The notes under the pieces are model-generated. The model was not told the origin of the DNA and did not search any database. It worked only from the letters and a program-made list of their open reading frames with translations. A stretch of 64,000 bases of DNA from Methylophaga thalassica MP. Lineage in GTDB: Bacteria; Pseudomonadota; Gammaproteobacteria; Nitrosococcales; Methylophagaceae. The stretch is taken from assembly GCF_000214595.1 (NCBI RefSeq), contig NZ_AFIG01000003.1, forward strand, positions 496,001 to 560,000, read 5' to 3'. Shown here piece after piece: positions 56,967-64,000 of this stretch; the first letter of the stretch is position 1, and each line of letters opens with the position of its first letter. The position numbers and the translations under genes are program-made.

Positions 56967-59573
56967 ATGCCGGAGTTAATACGATTACAAACCCCTGACT
57001 TTGAGTTTTCGGTCTGGGCGAATGATATTAGCCAGCGGTTGCGCGTGTACCAGAATACAATGGCGCACAGGGCGAGCGCTAATGATGTACAACCTAGCTA
57101 CGAATTGCGCTTTGCGCCTGCGGCGCAGCTGAGCAATGCGATTGAACCGCAAGGGCTAGTTGCAGATGGCTTAGTACAAAGTGGGTTAGATGAAAGTGAC
57201 TTAGCCGAAAATGAACTTGTTGCCAATGGCTTAGCGAAACACGCTGAGCTTACATTAAATTCCCCGCTGTTTTTTGAGAATACTCAGTACCAGTTTGAGT
57301 GGGTATTTTTTAGTGAAGTCACTCATGCGCGGCTAACTCACCGAAGCCAAAACGTGAATGAGGCGTTTCGTTTTGCTCCCGAAGTAAAAACCGCAAGGGG
57401 CGTAGTGCCCGCACGTTTAACCGGCACCATTAATACTGGCAATGATGTGGGCTGGTTACGCTTGCCACTTACCTTTGAGCACAATGGCAAAACACAGACT
57501 CAGCACATAGCCTTTGAAGTGCTGCCAACCAAAATGGCACTTCACCAAGACTTACCCGCCATGTACCAAGCCATAGACAAAGTTTACCCTCTTTGGCGCT
57601 TTAGTTTGGTCGAAAAAACCGAACAAGACGCTGCGACTAGCCAGCAACGCGGGCATTTTCCACTTATGTGGTTAGCTAATTTTGCCGCGTTACGGGAGCG
57701 TTTTGAGCAAGGCTTAAAAGTGATTTGTGCAGCCCCTCATAGCCGTTTGCAACCGACGGTAGCCAATATTAAAGCGGCTAAATTAAAAGGCCGCCTGCCA
57801 CATAAGTTAGCCGAGAAAGTTAAGCAAGACTTTGCCAATGGCCAGTACGATAAGCGCTATGCAGTCGAAAAAAAGCAACTGAGTGTCGATACCCCAGAAA
57901 ACCGTTTTATCAAAATGGCGGTGAGTAAAAGTAAGCGGCAATTAGCGGAGTTTGAACAAAAGCTTAGGCAGAGTAACCAAGCACCAGAACGGCAACGGTT
58001 GTCTGATTCATTTTTAAATGAGCTGCATAGTTGGCAGCAGCCGCTACAAAAAGTGTTAGGTCAGAGTTTTTTAAAAGAGGTGGGTGCATACACAGGGTTA
58101 AGCCGTGAGTCGTTAGTGCTACAGCAAAAAACAGGTTACAGCGCGGTCTATCGCATTTGGCAGGAGCTGAAATTTTATTTAGATGTGTTTGGCAATCAGT
58201 CGAGCATTTCAATGAAATCAGTGGCCGAGATTTACGAAGTGTGGTGTTTTTTGTGTTTGAAACAGATTTTAGAGCAGGATCTCGGCTTTGAATTGGTCGA
58301 AAACGGGGCGACTAAGCTCGCCCAGAATAACTTTTTTGAGTACCAACTAAAAGATGGTTTTGCTGGAGCCTTTCGTTTTAAACGCAGCGATGGTGTGACC
58401 GCTCGGCTGGCACACGAGCCGAAATTTACCAAAAAGGGCCAATCAATCCGCTCGTACTTGGTTAACCAAGAGCCAGATATTGTGTTGGAAGTGACACTGC
58501 CTAAAAGCGCTGGTTCAACGAAAGCAGACTCATTAGAAGAAAAGCAGTTTATTTGGTTGTTTGATGCCAAGTACCGTATTAAAACTGAGAAAAACCGCTT
58601 TGATGACAGCAATGAAGATATCGAAAGTAAGGATTACGTACCAGACGATGCCATTAACCAAATGCATCGTTATCGGGATGCCTTGATTCGGCTATCAGAG
58701 CCCCGTTTTTCAGAGCCGCGCGATTCTAAATCACCATCAAGTGGAAACGCTGGCCAATCTCCTAAGAAAAGCCGCCCTGTTTTTGGTGCGTTTGCTTTAT
58801 ACCCAGGCTTTTTTGATCAAGCTACAACCCCCAACCCCTACGCAGCCGCGATAGAAGAAGTGGGTATTGGTGCGTTTGCCCTCTTACCCAGCCAAAACGA
58901 ACTTAGTCAAACTGAATCAACCCAGACTAAGAGCTGTTATTCTGGTCACCAGTGGTTGCTAGAGTTCTTGCAAGCGCAAATTGGCACAGCGCCGAATGTA
59001 CAAACAGGGCAAGGCAATGAGGCCATGTATCCTGTGGCTGGCATGGCGGAAAGGCTCTACGTACAAGAAGCAGCACGCATACCTTATTACGGCATGCGCC
59101 AAGTGCTGTATCCTGATTTGACGATGACCGTGGCATTGGGTGGGCAACGTGGCCGTGATAATGGCTACTTTGAACAATTTGAGCAAGGCACAGCGCTGTG
59201 GTATCACCTGCCGCAAAGCACGTTTTTGCAGAAATTTAAGCAGCATATTGCCGAGGAAATTCGCTATTTAGCATTGGCATCTACCTCAGACACTCAAAGT
59301 TCAACCAAGCAAATTGACAAGCTCTGGCCAGTTAAACGAGTCACAGTGTTACCACGTTACGCCATTACCGAAGATCAAGCAGGTAAGAAGTCAGGTTCTG
59401 CTGATTTGTATTATTTATTTGAGTTAGGCAAACCACTGTCACTGCAAACGCCAGTGACCAATGTGCCGCATCGTCCAATGAAAAACTCGATGAAACTCAC
59501 AACCTTAACGCGCCTAGAGAGCGTCACTAAGTTTACCGAGGTTGAAAAAGTGTACGAAGCGGCAATGGTGTGA
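56967..59573 (+). CDS. McrC-like nuclease with DUF2357 domain
   Basis: An 868-residue protein. DUF2357 occupies about 150-480 (TPENRFIKMAVSKSKRQL near 310). A PD-(D/E)XK-like core follows: EPDIVLEVTLP (about 510) and FIWLFDAKYRI (about 530). DUF2357 proteins partner with McrB-type NTPases. The ATG has a GGAG site and lies 85 bases after mcrB. Confidence 0.83.
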   Translation: MPELIRLQTPDFEFSVWANDISQRLRVYQNTMAHRASANDVQPSYELRFAPAAQLSNAIEPQGLVADGLVQSGLDESDLAENELVANGLAKHAELTLNSPLFFENTQYQFEWVFFSEVTHARLTHRSQNVNEAFRFAPEVKTARGVVPARLTGTINTGNDVGWLRLPLTFEHNGKTQTQHIAFEVLPTKMALHQDLPAMYQAIDKVYPLWRFSLVEKTEQDAATSQQRGHFPLMWLANFAALRERFEQGLKVICAAPHSRLQPTVANIKAAKLKGRLPHKLAEKVKQDFANGQYDKRYAVEKKQLSVDTPENRFIKMAVSKSKRQLAEFEQKLRQSNQAPERQRLSDSFLNELHSWQQPLQKVLGQSFLKEVGAYTGLSRESLVLQQKTGYSAVYRIWQELKFYLDVFGNQSSISMKSVAEIYEVWCFLCLKQILEQDLGFELVENGATKLAQNNFFEYQLKDGFAGAFRFKRSDGVTARLAHEPKFTKKGQSIRSYLVNQEPDIVLEVTLPKSAGSTKADSLEEKQFIWLFDAKYRIKTEKNRFDDSNEDIESKDYVPDDAINQMHRYRDALIRLSEPRFSEPRDSKSPSSGNAGQSPKKSRPVFGAFALYPGFFDQATTPNPYAAAIEEVGIGAFALLPSQNELSQTESTQTKSCYSGHQWLLEFLQAQIGTAPNVQTGQGNEAMYPVAGMAERLYVQEAARIPYYGMRQVLYPDLTMTVALGGQRGRDNGYFEQFEQGTALWYHLPQSTFLQKFKQHIAEEIRYLALASTSDTQSSTKQIDKLWPVKRVTVLPRYAITEDQAGKKSGSADLYYLFELGKPLSLQTPVTNVPHRPMKNSMKLTTLTRLESVTKFTEVEKVYEAAMV

Positions 59574-59615
59574 GCGAGTGTTATTAATTATGCAGAAGAT
59601 GAATTGGCCGAAAAT

Positions 59616-59644
59616 GCAGTTGTTCGGTTATTCCGAACAACTGC
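59616..59644. other. Perfect 12-bp hairpin after mcrC
   Basis: GCAGTTGTTCGG (59616-59627) and CCGAACAACTGC (59633-59644) pair perfectly around TTATT. No T-run follows. It may stabilise the mRNA end or be a recombination or binding site. Confidence 0.5.
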
Positions 59645-59712
59645 TAAGTAAAATCGACATCAAAAAATATCGAGCTATTTGGCGCTTTTGATATTAAAAT
59701 CGCATCAACAAC

Positions 59713-59764
59713 ACCCCTCCCGCTACCCGTTAGATCAGCGCCCCGCGAGGGGTTACTCGTTTTT
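59713..59764 (+). terminator. Possible terminator of the restriction operon
   Basis: ACCCCTC (59713-59719) can pair with GAGGGGT (59747-59753), and a smaller CGAG/CTCG hairpin (59746-59759) ends in TTTTT. Alternative pairing makes it uncertain. The convergent gene ends just to the right. Confidence 0.4.
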
Positions 59765-59771
59765 AAGGCTT

Positions 59772-60470
59772 CTAATTTTTGCTACCGTAATCAGTTACGG
59801 CACCAAAATTAGCTTCCAACCACACATCATTCTCCGGCCCACAAATGTGGTGCAGCAGCGCTAGGTTGATTTGGTGGCTGATCACGTTGCCGTTTCGTTT
59901 TTGGCTTTCTTTTTTCAAACCTCTCAGTAATAACCCTGTGCATGATTTTCCTATTTGCTCCGGCGAACTGGGCAGGCAAAAGCCGCGGTTTTGCTGTTTG
60001 GGGTGCAAGGTAGCGCGCTTTCCTGTTTTAGACAAAGGCGTGATGCACCAAAAGATACAGGCGTTGGCCGGTGTGTTTGCTTGCAATGTTCTGGTTTGTA
60101 TTGTGCCGTTCATATATACCGGTAAAAAATGTGCTGGTAACAAAACCAACCCGCCTTGCGCGTGGCCATCAACCTCAGGTAAAGGTAGCCAATACAGGTT
60201 TGGCCATTGCTCGGGGCTTTGCCATTTTTCTACGATCTCTTGTGCGCCAATGCTATTTAGCCATTGGTGAATCGGGCAGCCTGGGTGTGCTTGTTTAACG
60301 CGTGGTAACTGAAAGGTCAGCCAGCGGGTTAAGCGTTCAGCGGCATTATCGCACTGGCTTAATGCTGGGTAGAGGGTAAACGCGCCATGCCCAACCAGTA
60401 AAGTGACCACCTGCTGTATCCATTCTCTATCCCAATCGTTAGCACTTGCCCATAACACGTCACTTATCAC
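59772..60470 (-). CDS. Hypothetical protein
   Basis: A 232-residue soluble protein of no recognised family. Tryptophan and histidine rich, with PEVDGHAQGGLVLLPAHFLP in the middle and a basic C-terminal third. The GTG start is uncertain; a GTG four codons later has AAGGTG at a suitable distance. Convergent with the McrC-like gene. Confidence 0.5.
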   Translation of the reverse strand: MISDVLWASANDWDREWIQQVVTLLVGHGAFTLYPALSQCDNAAERLTRWLTFQLPRVKQAHPGCPIHQWLNSIGAQEIVEKWQSPEQWPNLYWLPLPEVDGHAQGGLVLLPAHFLPVYMNGTIQTRTLQANTPANACIFWCITPLSKTGKRATLHPKQQNRGFCLPSSPEQIGKSCTGLLLRGLKKESQKRNGNVISHQINLALLHHICGPENDVWLEANFGAVTDYGSKN

Positions 60471-61220
60471 CTTGTTGGTTCGTCATGCCGTCTATTTTCA
60501 GTCGTCGAGTGCAGACGCGGTGGTGAATTAGATGAAAGAAATGGCCATCAAACTCACCAGTCAAATCGGTTTTTTATGATGACCTGTGCGCGGCTAACTA
60601 TTTGATATACATAGTCCAATACGGCTCTGTTTGGCGGCATTTGGCTAGTGAAAAAAATCGAGACGCCAAACGATCGTTTGCATTCTGGGTTTAAAAAATC
60701 AAACGGTTTGTACTTTGGATTCGAGGTTGGTTTAGGGTGAAAAAAGTGCCAAACCTTGCTTTGAGCCTGTACTGGCAAGGCCTACCAGCGTTGGATTTCA
60801 ATCGAGAAGCCAAACAGTAAATGGGCTAGTTTCCCTGTTTGGCGTTTCGATCCAAAAGCCAAACGGATAGTGGTTTTGGCGTATGGGGGTAAAGGCATGG
60901 GGAAGTGTGTGGCGGCTGTTGAAACTCATGGATTAGCAAATGAGGCATATAGGGGGATTGCATCAGCTGATCAAAGTAAGTAGTTGGGTTGGTTGATTCA
61001 GCTTAAATCTGGATGTGGTATTTTGTAAGCAAGCTATTCAAATTACAGCCCATTGTCCCAACTGCCCACGGTAAGTGAGCGCGCGTTACAAGTTATCTAT
61101 AATTGCATATTAGAAAGTGCTTTTTGATACATAATAGCTAATCATTCTTGTGTTTGCGGGATTGCGGTGATATGTTTTTGTATATAATTATTCTTAATTG
61201 ATGCATCAAGGCGTATCGAA
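60471..61220. other. Non-coding region with iteron-like repeats
   Basis: Related 18-base units occur at 60657-60674 (ATCGAGACGCCAAACGAT), 60801-60818 (ATCGAGAAGCCAAACAGT), 60835-60851 (inverted) and 60850-60867. Further GCCAAAC cores lie at about 60629 (inverted) and 60749. The perfect palindrome CAAACGATCGTTTG lies at 60667-60680. The layout resembles iterons at a replication origin or a multi-copy operator. Beyond it lies a 32-base direct repeat (61049-61080). Confidence 0.5.
61049..61080 (+). repeat. 32-bp direct repeat, left copy
   Basis: Starts CCCATTGTCCCAACTGCCCA and ends ACGGTAAGTGAGC's last bases GTGAGC. An identical copy lies at 62939-62970. The pair encloses the second hipBA module, which suggests that the module was inserted, duplicated or excised through this sequence. 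Confidence 0.9.
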
Positions 61221-61541
61221 ATGAGTTATGTAACAGAGCAGATACTAGAAAGTCTTCGAGAAGCTCGGGTACGCAAGGGGTTTAGCCAAAGAGAGTTAAG
61301 CGCACGGTCGGGTGTACCGCAAAGCCATATTTCGAAAATCGAGTCTGGCGGTGTTGATTTAAGAATATCCAGTTTAATTGCACTTGCCCGTGTACTCGAC
61401 CTAGAGCTATTGGTTGCGCCTAAAAAGTCCATTCCTGCCATCAAGTCAATCATTCGAAGTGGCCAAGGTATTAACGGCATCAGCGACGAGGGTGAGCCAA
61501 TGTCGCCCGCATATCAGTTAGAGGAAGACGACAATGACTAA
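61221..61541 (+). CDS. hipB: HipB antitoxin of module 2
   Basis: A 106-residue XRE-family protein: helix-turn-helix at about 11-65 (FSQRELSARSGVPQSHISKI), then a tail (SPAYQLEEDDND) that would contact HipA. Overlaps hipA by eight bases. Classic HipB size and position. Confidence 0.87.
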   Translation: MSYVTEQILESLREARVRKGFSQRELSARSGVPQSHISKIESGGVDLRISSLIALARVLDLELLVAPKKSIPAIKSIIRSGQGINGISDEGEPMSPAYQLEEDDND

Positions 61542-62763
61542 CCATGTCTCTACGCTCAACGTGTTGCTCTACGGGGAACCTATCGCAACGATCACTAACG
61601 TGGGCAATGACAGAACGCTTTTTGCCTTTATGGATTCGTACATTAATGACGAATCGCGGCCCGTGTTAGGGCTGGGTTTTAAAGATGCACTGGGTGGCTT
61701 ACTGACTAATTTTAAACCGACCCAAACCAAGTTAACTCCGTTTTTCTCTAACCTTTTGCCAGAAGAAACCATGCGTCATTACCTGGCTGAGCGTGCCGGA
61801 GTGAATCCAGCACGGGAGTTTTTTCTATTGTGGGTGTTAGGACAAGATTTAGCAGGTGCGATCACGGTTGAACCTGCTGATGGCGAAGCGCTGCCGCCTA
61901 ATGTGCATCAAGACATTGACGAAGAAACGAAAATTGAAGCGCCGATGCGCTTCTCATTGGCGGGTGTGCAGTTGAAGTTTTCAGCTGTACAACAGGCAAA
62001 CGGTGGTTTGACTATTCCAGTAACCGGTCAAGGTGGCTCTTGGATTGTGAAATTGCCATCGTCTCGCTTTGACGCTGTGCCAGAAAATGAATATTCGATG
62101 ATGGAATTGGCTCGCATGTTGGGGATGGATGTGCCAGAAACGCAGCTACTCCCGATTAACCAGATTGCTAATATCCCAGATGGTATTGGTAAATTTGGCG
62201 ATGCTTTTAAAAATGCTCAGGCGTTTGTGATCAAGCGCTTTGATCGTGCAGGTGATCAAGCCATACATATTGAAGATTTTGCGCAAGTGTTTGGCGTCTA
62301 TCCTCAAGATAAATACAAAAAAGCCAGTATGCGCAATATTGCTCAGGTTATCGGCATCGAAGGTCAAGACGAAGACATTGCAGAATTTACGCGTCGATTG
62401 GTGTTCAATACCCTAATTGGCAATGCGGATATGCATCTGAAGAATTGGTCTGTGATTTACAAAGACAAGCGCGCAGCATCGATTGCGCCTGCCTATGACT
62501 TTGTCTCGACCATTCCTTATATCCCCGATGATAGTGCATCGCTGAAGGTGAGTCGTAGCAAGAAATTCAGTGATTTCACGCTGGATGAGCTGTCACACTT
62601 GGCGGCTAAAGCCATGCTGCCAGAAAAATTGGTGTTAGATACTGCCAAGCAAACCGTGGCAGGCTTTCATGAAATCTGGGCGAAAGAAAAAGCGCATTTA
62701 CCGCTCACGAAGTCGATGATTGAAGCAATTGAAACACATTTGCGAAGCATACCGCTACGCTAA
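61534..62763 (+). CDS. hipA: HipA serine/threonine kinase of module 2
   Basis: A 409-residue HipA. The N-terminal domain has LTPFFSNLLPEETMRHYLAE; the kinase core follows with MRFSLAGVQLKFSA (about 146-159; phosphate-binding loop), WIVKLPSSRF (lysine), NTLIGNADMHLKNWS (about 291-305; catalytic loop) and APAYDFVST (about 318; metal binding). Complete and probably active. Sequence differs strongly from module 1, so they were acquired separately. Confidence 0.92.
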   Translation: MTNHVSTLNVLLYGEPIATITNVGNDRTLFAFMDSYINDESRPVLGLGFKDALGGLLTNFKPTQTKLTPFFSNLLPEETMRHYLAERAGVNPAREFFLLWVLGQDLAGAITVEPADGEALPPNVHQDIDEETKIEAPMRFSLAGVQLKFSAVQQANGGLTIPVTGQGGSWIVKLPSSRFDAVPENEYSMMELARMLGMDVPETQLLPINQIANIPDGIGKFGDAFKNAQAFVIKRFDRAGDQAIHIEDFAQVFGVYPQDKYKKASMRNIAQVIGIEGQDEDIAEFTRRLVFNTLIGNADMHLKNWSVIYKDKRAASIAPAYDFVSTIPYIPDDSASLKVSRSKKFSDFTLDELSHLAAKAMLPEKLVLDTAKQTVAGFHEIWAKEKAHLPLTKSMIEAIETHLRSIPLR

Positions 62764-62938
62764 AATGAGAACCGACGCGTACAGAAATGCAGAGGCGCCG
62801 GTCATAGTGGTTTGAAAGCTGTGTTTGAAAGGTATGTTTGGTGACTTGTGTTGTCAATCAAAGCCCCGATTGCCCCACTCCTTGGGGCGGTTCAAATCCC
62901 TCTTATTCACCTTCTATAGCTTGTATATCAAGTGTTGC

Positions 62939-62970
62939 CCCATTGTCCCAACTGCCCACGGTAAGTGAGC
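62939..62970 (+). repeat. 32-bp direct repeat, right copy
   Basis: Identical to 61049-61080. It lies 176 bases after the hipA stop. It is not followed by similar sequence on either side, so identity is confined to this segment. Confidence 0.9.
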
Positions 62971-62984
62971 AAATGGGTGGTTTG

Positions 62985-63323
62985 TTAGTTTCGCCTGATG
63001 GGCCTTTTCGGCATGCGGCTGCGTTTGCCATCGAAAAAGGCTAATACTCTGAACCAATAGAGTGATTCTTCATAACCCAAGCTGTACGTTGGGCGTGCAG
63101 GCGGGATAAGCCCCAGTTTGCGTCCTAGGCTGACAATCACGTAGAACGTGAGTTTTAGCGCCAGCCAAGGGGCGAGTACCACCAATGTCGACAGGCAATA
63201 CCGAGTAAGTGCGTAGCCTATACCATGAGGTTGATCGAGTAAGGCAATGCCAATACACCAACCAAGGCATGCCAGCATGGCTATTGGAAAGGTAATGGGG
63301 GCGAGTCGCATCATCAGTTGCAT
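62985..63323 (-). CDS. Hypothetical membrane protein downstream of the integrase
   Basis: A 112-residue protein with two or three membrane helices (about 8-28 and 45-70) and a basic tail (FFDGKRSRMPKRPIRRN). The ATG at 63323 has a strong GGAGGG ribosome site lying inside the integrase gene end, so it is coupled to it. Unrecognised. Confidence 0.65.
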   Translation of the reverse strand: MQLMMRLAPITFPIAMLACLGWCIGIALLDQPHGIGYALTRYCLSTLVVLAPWLALKLTFYVIVSLGRKLGLIPPARPTYSLGYEESLYWFRVLAFFDGKRSRMPKRPIRRN

Positions 63324-63324
63324 G

Positions 63325-64000
63325 TTAACGCCCTCCTGTGTTGTGCTGTGAAGTGTGCTCAAAGTTCACCAGCGGTTCAACCACATCAGCCACGGTTTGA
63401 TGGGCAATACGGCGCTCTTCAAAGTAATCGTGTCGGTCGTAGATGCCCTCAACGCCTTTTAGCTTATGGTTAAGACAGCGTTCGGCCACGTTGCCTGCGA
63501 TACCCAAAGAGGCGGCAAGGCTGCGAAAGGTGCGGCGCAAATCGTGTACGGTGAAGTGTTCAAGTTTGCCCATTTTATTGGGTGGCTGTTTTTTGCGACC
63601 CGGTTCTCGACCAAAGAGTTTAGAAATGGCTCGGTTCAGCGTATCTGGCCCCATATGGGGACGATGGCTTGCTCGTCTGGCCGGGAAAACATAAGGCGAG
63701 CCACAAGCGCGGATTTGCAGCTCGTTAAACCAAGCAATGGCTTGGCGCGGTAAGGGGATGCTGATTGGCACGCCGGTTTTGCTGCGTTCTTTGGGTAGAT
63801 CCCACACGCCCGTGGTTAAATCCATTTCACGCCACATGGCTTCGCACAGTTCGCTTTTGCGCACGCCCAACACCAAAAACAGGCAGCAAGCGAGGTAGTT
63901 ATCGCGACCAAAGCTATTGATATGGGTATGAAACACGCTAAAGGCGTAGTGAATTTCCTCTTTGCTGAGCATCCTGTCTTTACTGGACTCCACGCCACCG
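63325..64000 (-). CDS. Tyrosine recombinase/integrase, 5' end outside the window
   Basis: The catalytic domain of a phage-type integrase; at least 225 residues are visible and the frame continues off the right edge. Active-site blocks: LGVRKSELCEAMW (first arginine), HDLRRTFRSLA (H-x-x-R), CLNHKLKGVEGIYDRHDYFEE (histidine and nucleophile tyrosine, in two overlapping halves). It resembles P4-type integrases of genomic islands, consistent with AlpA and DUF927 genes in the same island. Confidence 0.88.
   Translation of the reverse strand, partial: GGVESSKDRMLSKEEIHYAFSVFHTHINSFGRDNYLACCLFLVLGVRKSELCEAMWREMDLTTGVWDLPKERSKTGVPISIPLPRQAIAWFNELQIRACGSPYVFPARRASHRPHMGPDTLNRAISKLFGREPGRKKQPPNKMGKLEHFTVHDLRRTFRSLAASLGIAGNVAERCLNHKLKGVEGIYDRHDYFEERRIAHQTVADVVEPLVNFEHTSQHNTGGR

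Noticed and set aside
60554-60778. 74-codon open frame on the minus strand
   Set aside because: It runs across the iteron-like repeats, has no ribosome site and no recognisable protein features.
62840-62911. tRNA-like stretch (GGTTCAAATCC core, GGTGA/TCACC ends, about 72 bases)
   Set aside because: The T-stem has a mismatch, no D-arm is present, the possible anticodon loop lacks T33, and no CCA-compatible end exists. Possibly a decayed attachment remnant, but not supportable as a tRNA.

Overview
The window comes from a gammaproteobacterial methylotroph that lives on methylated amines, most likely Methylophaga or a close relative. The evidence is a full-length trimethylamine dehydrogenase (163-2355, minus) and a complete N-methylglutamate pathway in one minus-strand block (16105-25664, mgdABCD-gmaS-mgsABC). 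The rest of the core is typically gammaproteobacterial: bioBFHCD, comF, ubiC-ubiA, recG, ridA, spoT, rpoZ and gmk. The genus is an inference from gene content.

Layout. 1-2.4 kb: tmd with its terminator and promoter. 2.4-7.7 kb: a variable stretch of a LysE-type exporter, a NYN-domain protein, an orphan HipB-like regulator and several unrecognised proteins, separated by degenerate REP-like repeats. 7.8-12.4 kb: APC permease, SMR exporter, ribB with a degenerate ribA-like half, folE2 and a small membrane protein. 12.4-15.9 kb: an operon of three small membrane proteins, an ethanolamine-permease-type transporter and a universal stress protein, lying just downstream of mgsC and plausibly serving amine uptake. 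16.1-25.7 kb: the N-methylglutamate operon, divergent from an XRE-cupin regulator (25900-26544). 26.6-30.1 kb: accessory insert with attC-like sites, two integron-style gene cassettes without an integrase, and a REP-associated tyrosine transposase flanked by its repeats. 30.2-45.4 kb: housekeeping genes. 45.7-46.4 kb: a secreted protein with a VPLPA/PEP-CTERM-type sorting signal. About 46.4 kb to the right edge: a defence-type genomic island with AAA ATPase, two HipBA modules, AlpA-like and DUF927 proteins, a C5-cytosine methyltransferase with McrB-like and McrC-like partners, and a tyrosine integrase that runs off the window.

How the genes fit together. TMA dehydrogenase releases dimethylamine and formaldehyde; no dimethylamine dehydrogenase gene is visible here. 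Methylamine is captured by GmaS as gamma-glutamylmethylamide, passed to glutamate by MgsABC to give N-methylglutamate, and oxidised by MgdABCD to formaldehyde and glutamate. The tmd and mgdA promoter regions share a partly palindromic motif followed by CGAATCT, a candidate common operator, possibly for the XRE-cupin regulator. In the island, the methyltransferase, McrB and McrC genes lie in tandem, resembling LlaJI-type systems in which McrBC homologues work with a modification enzyme. The most unusual structures are a 32-bp perfect direct repeat around the second HipBA module, an iteron-like cluster just before it, and the cassette pair with a possible nuclease near 29 kb.
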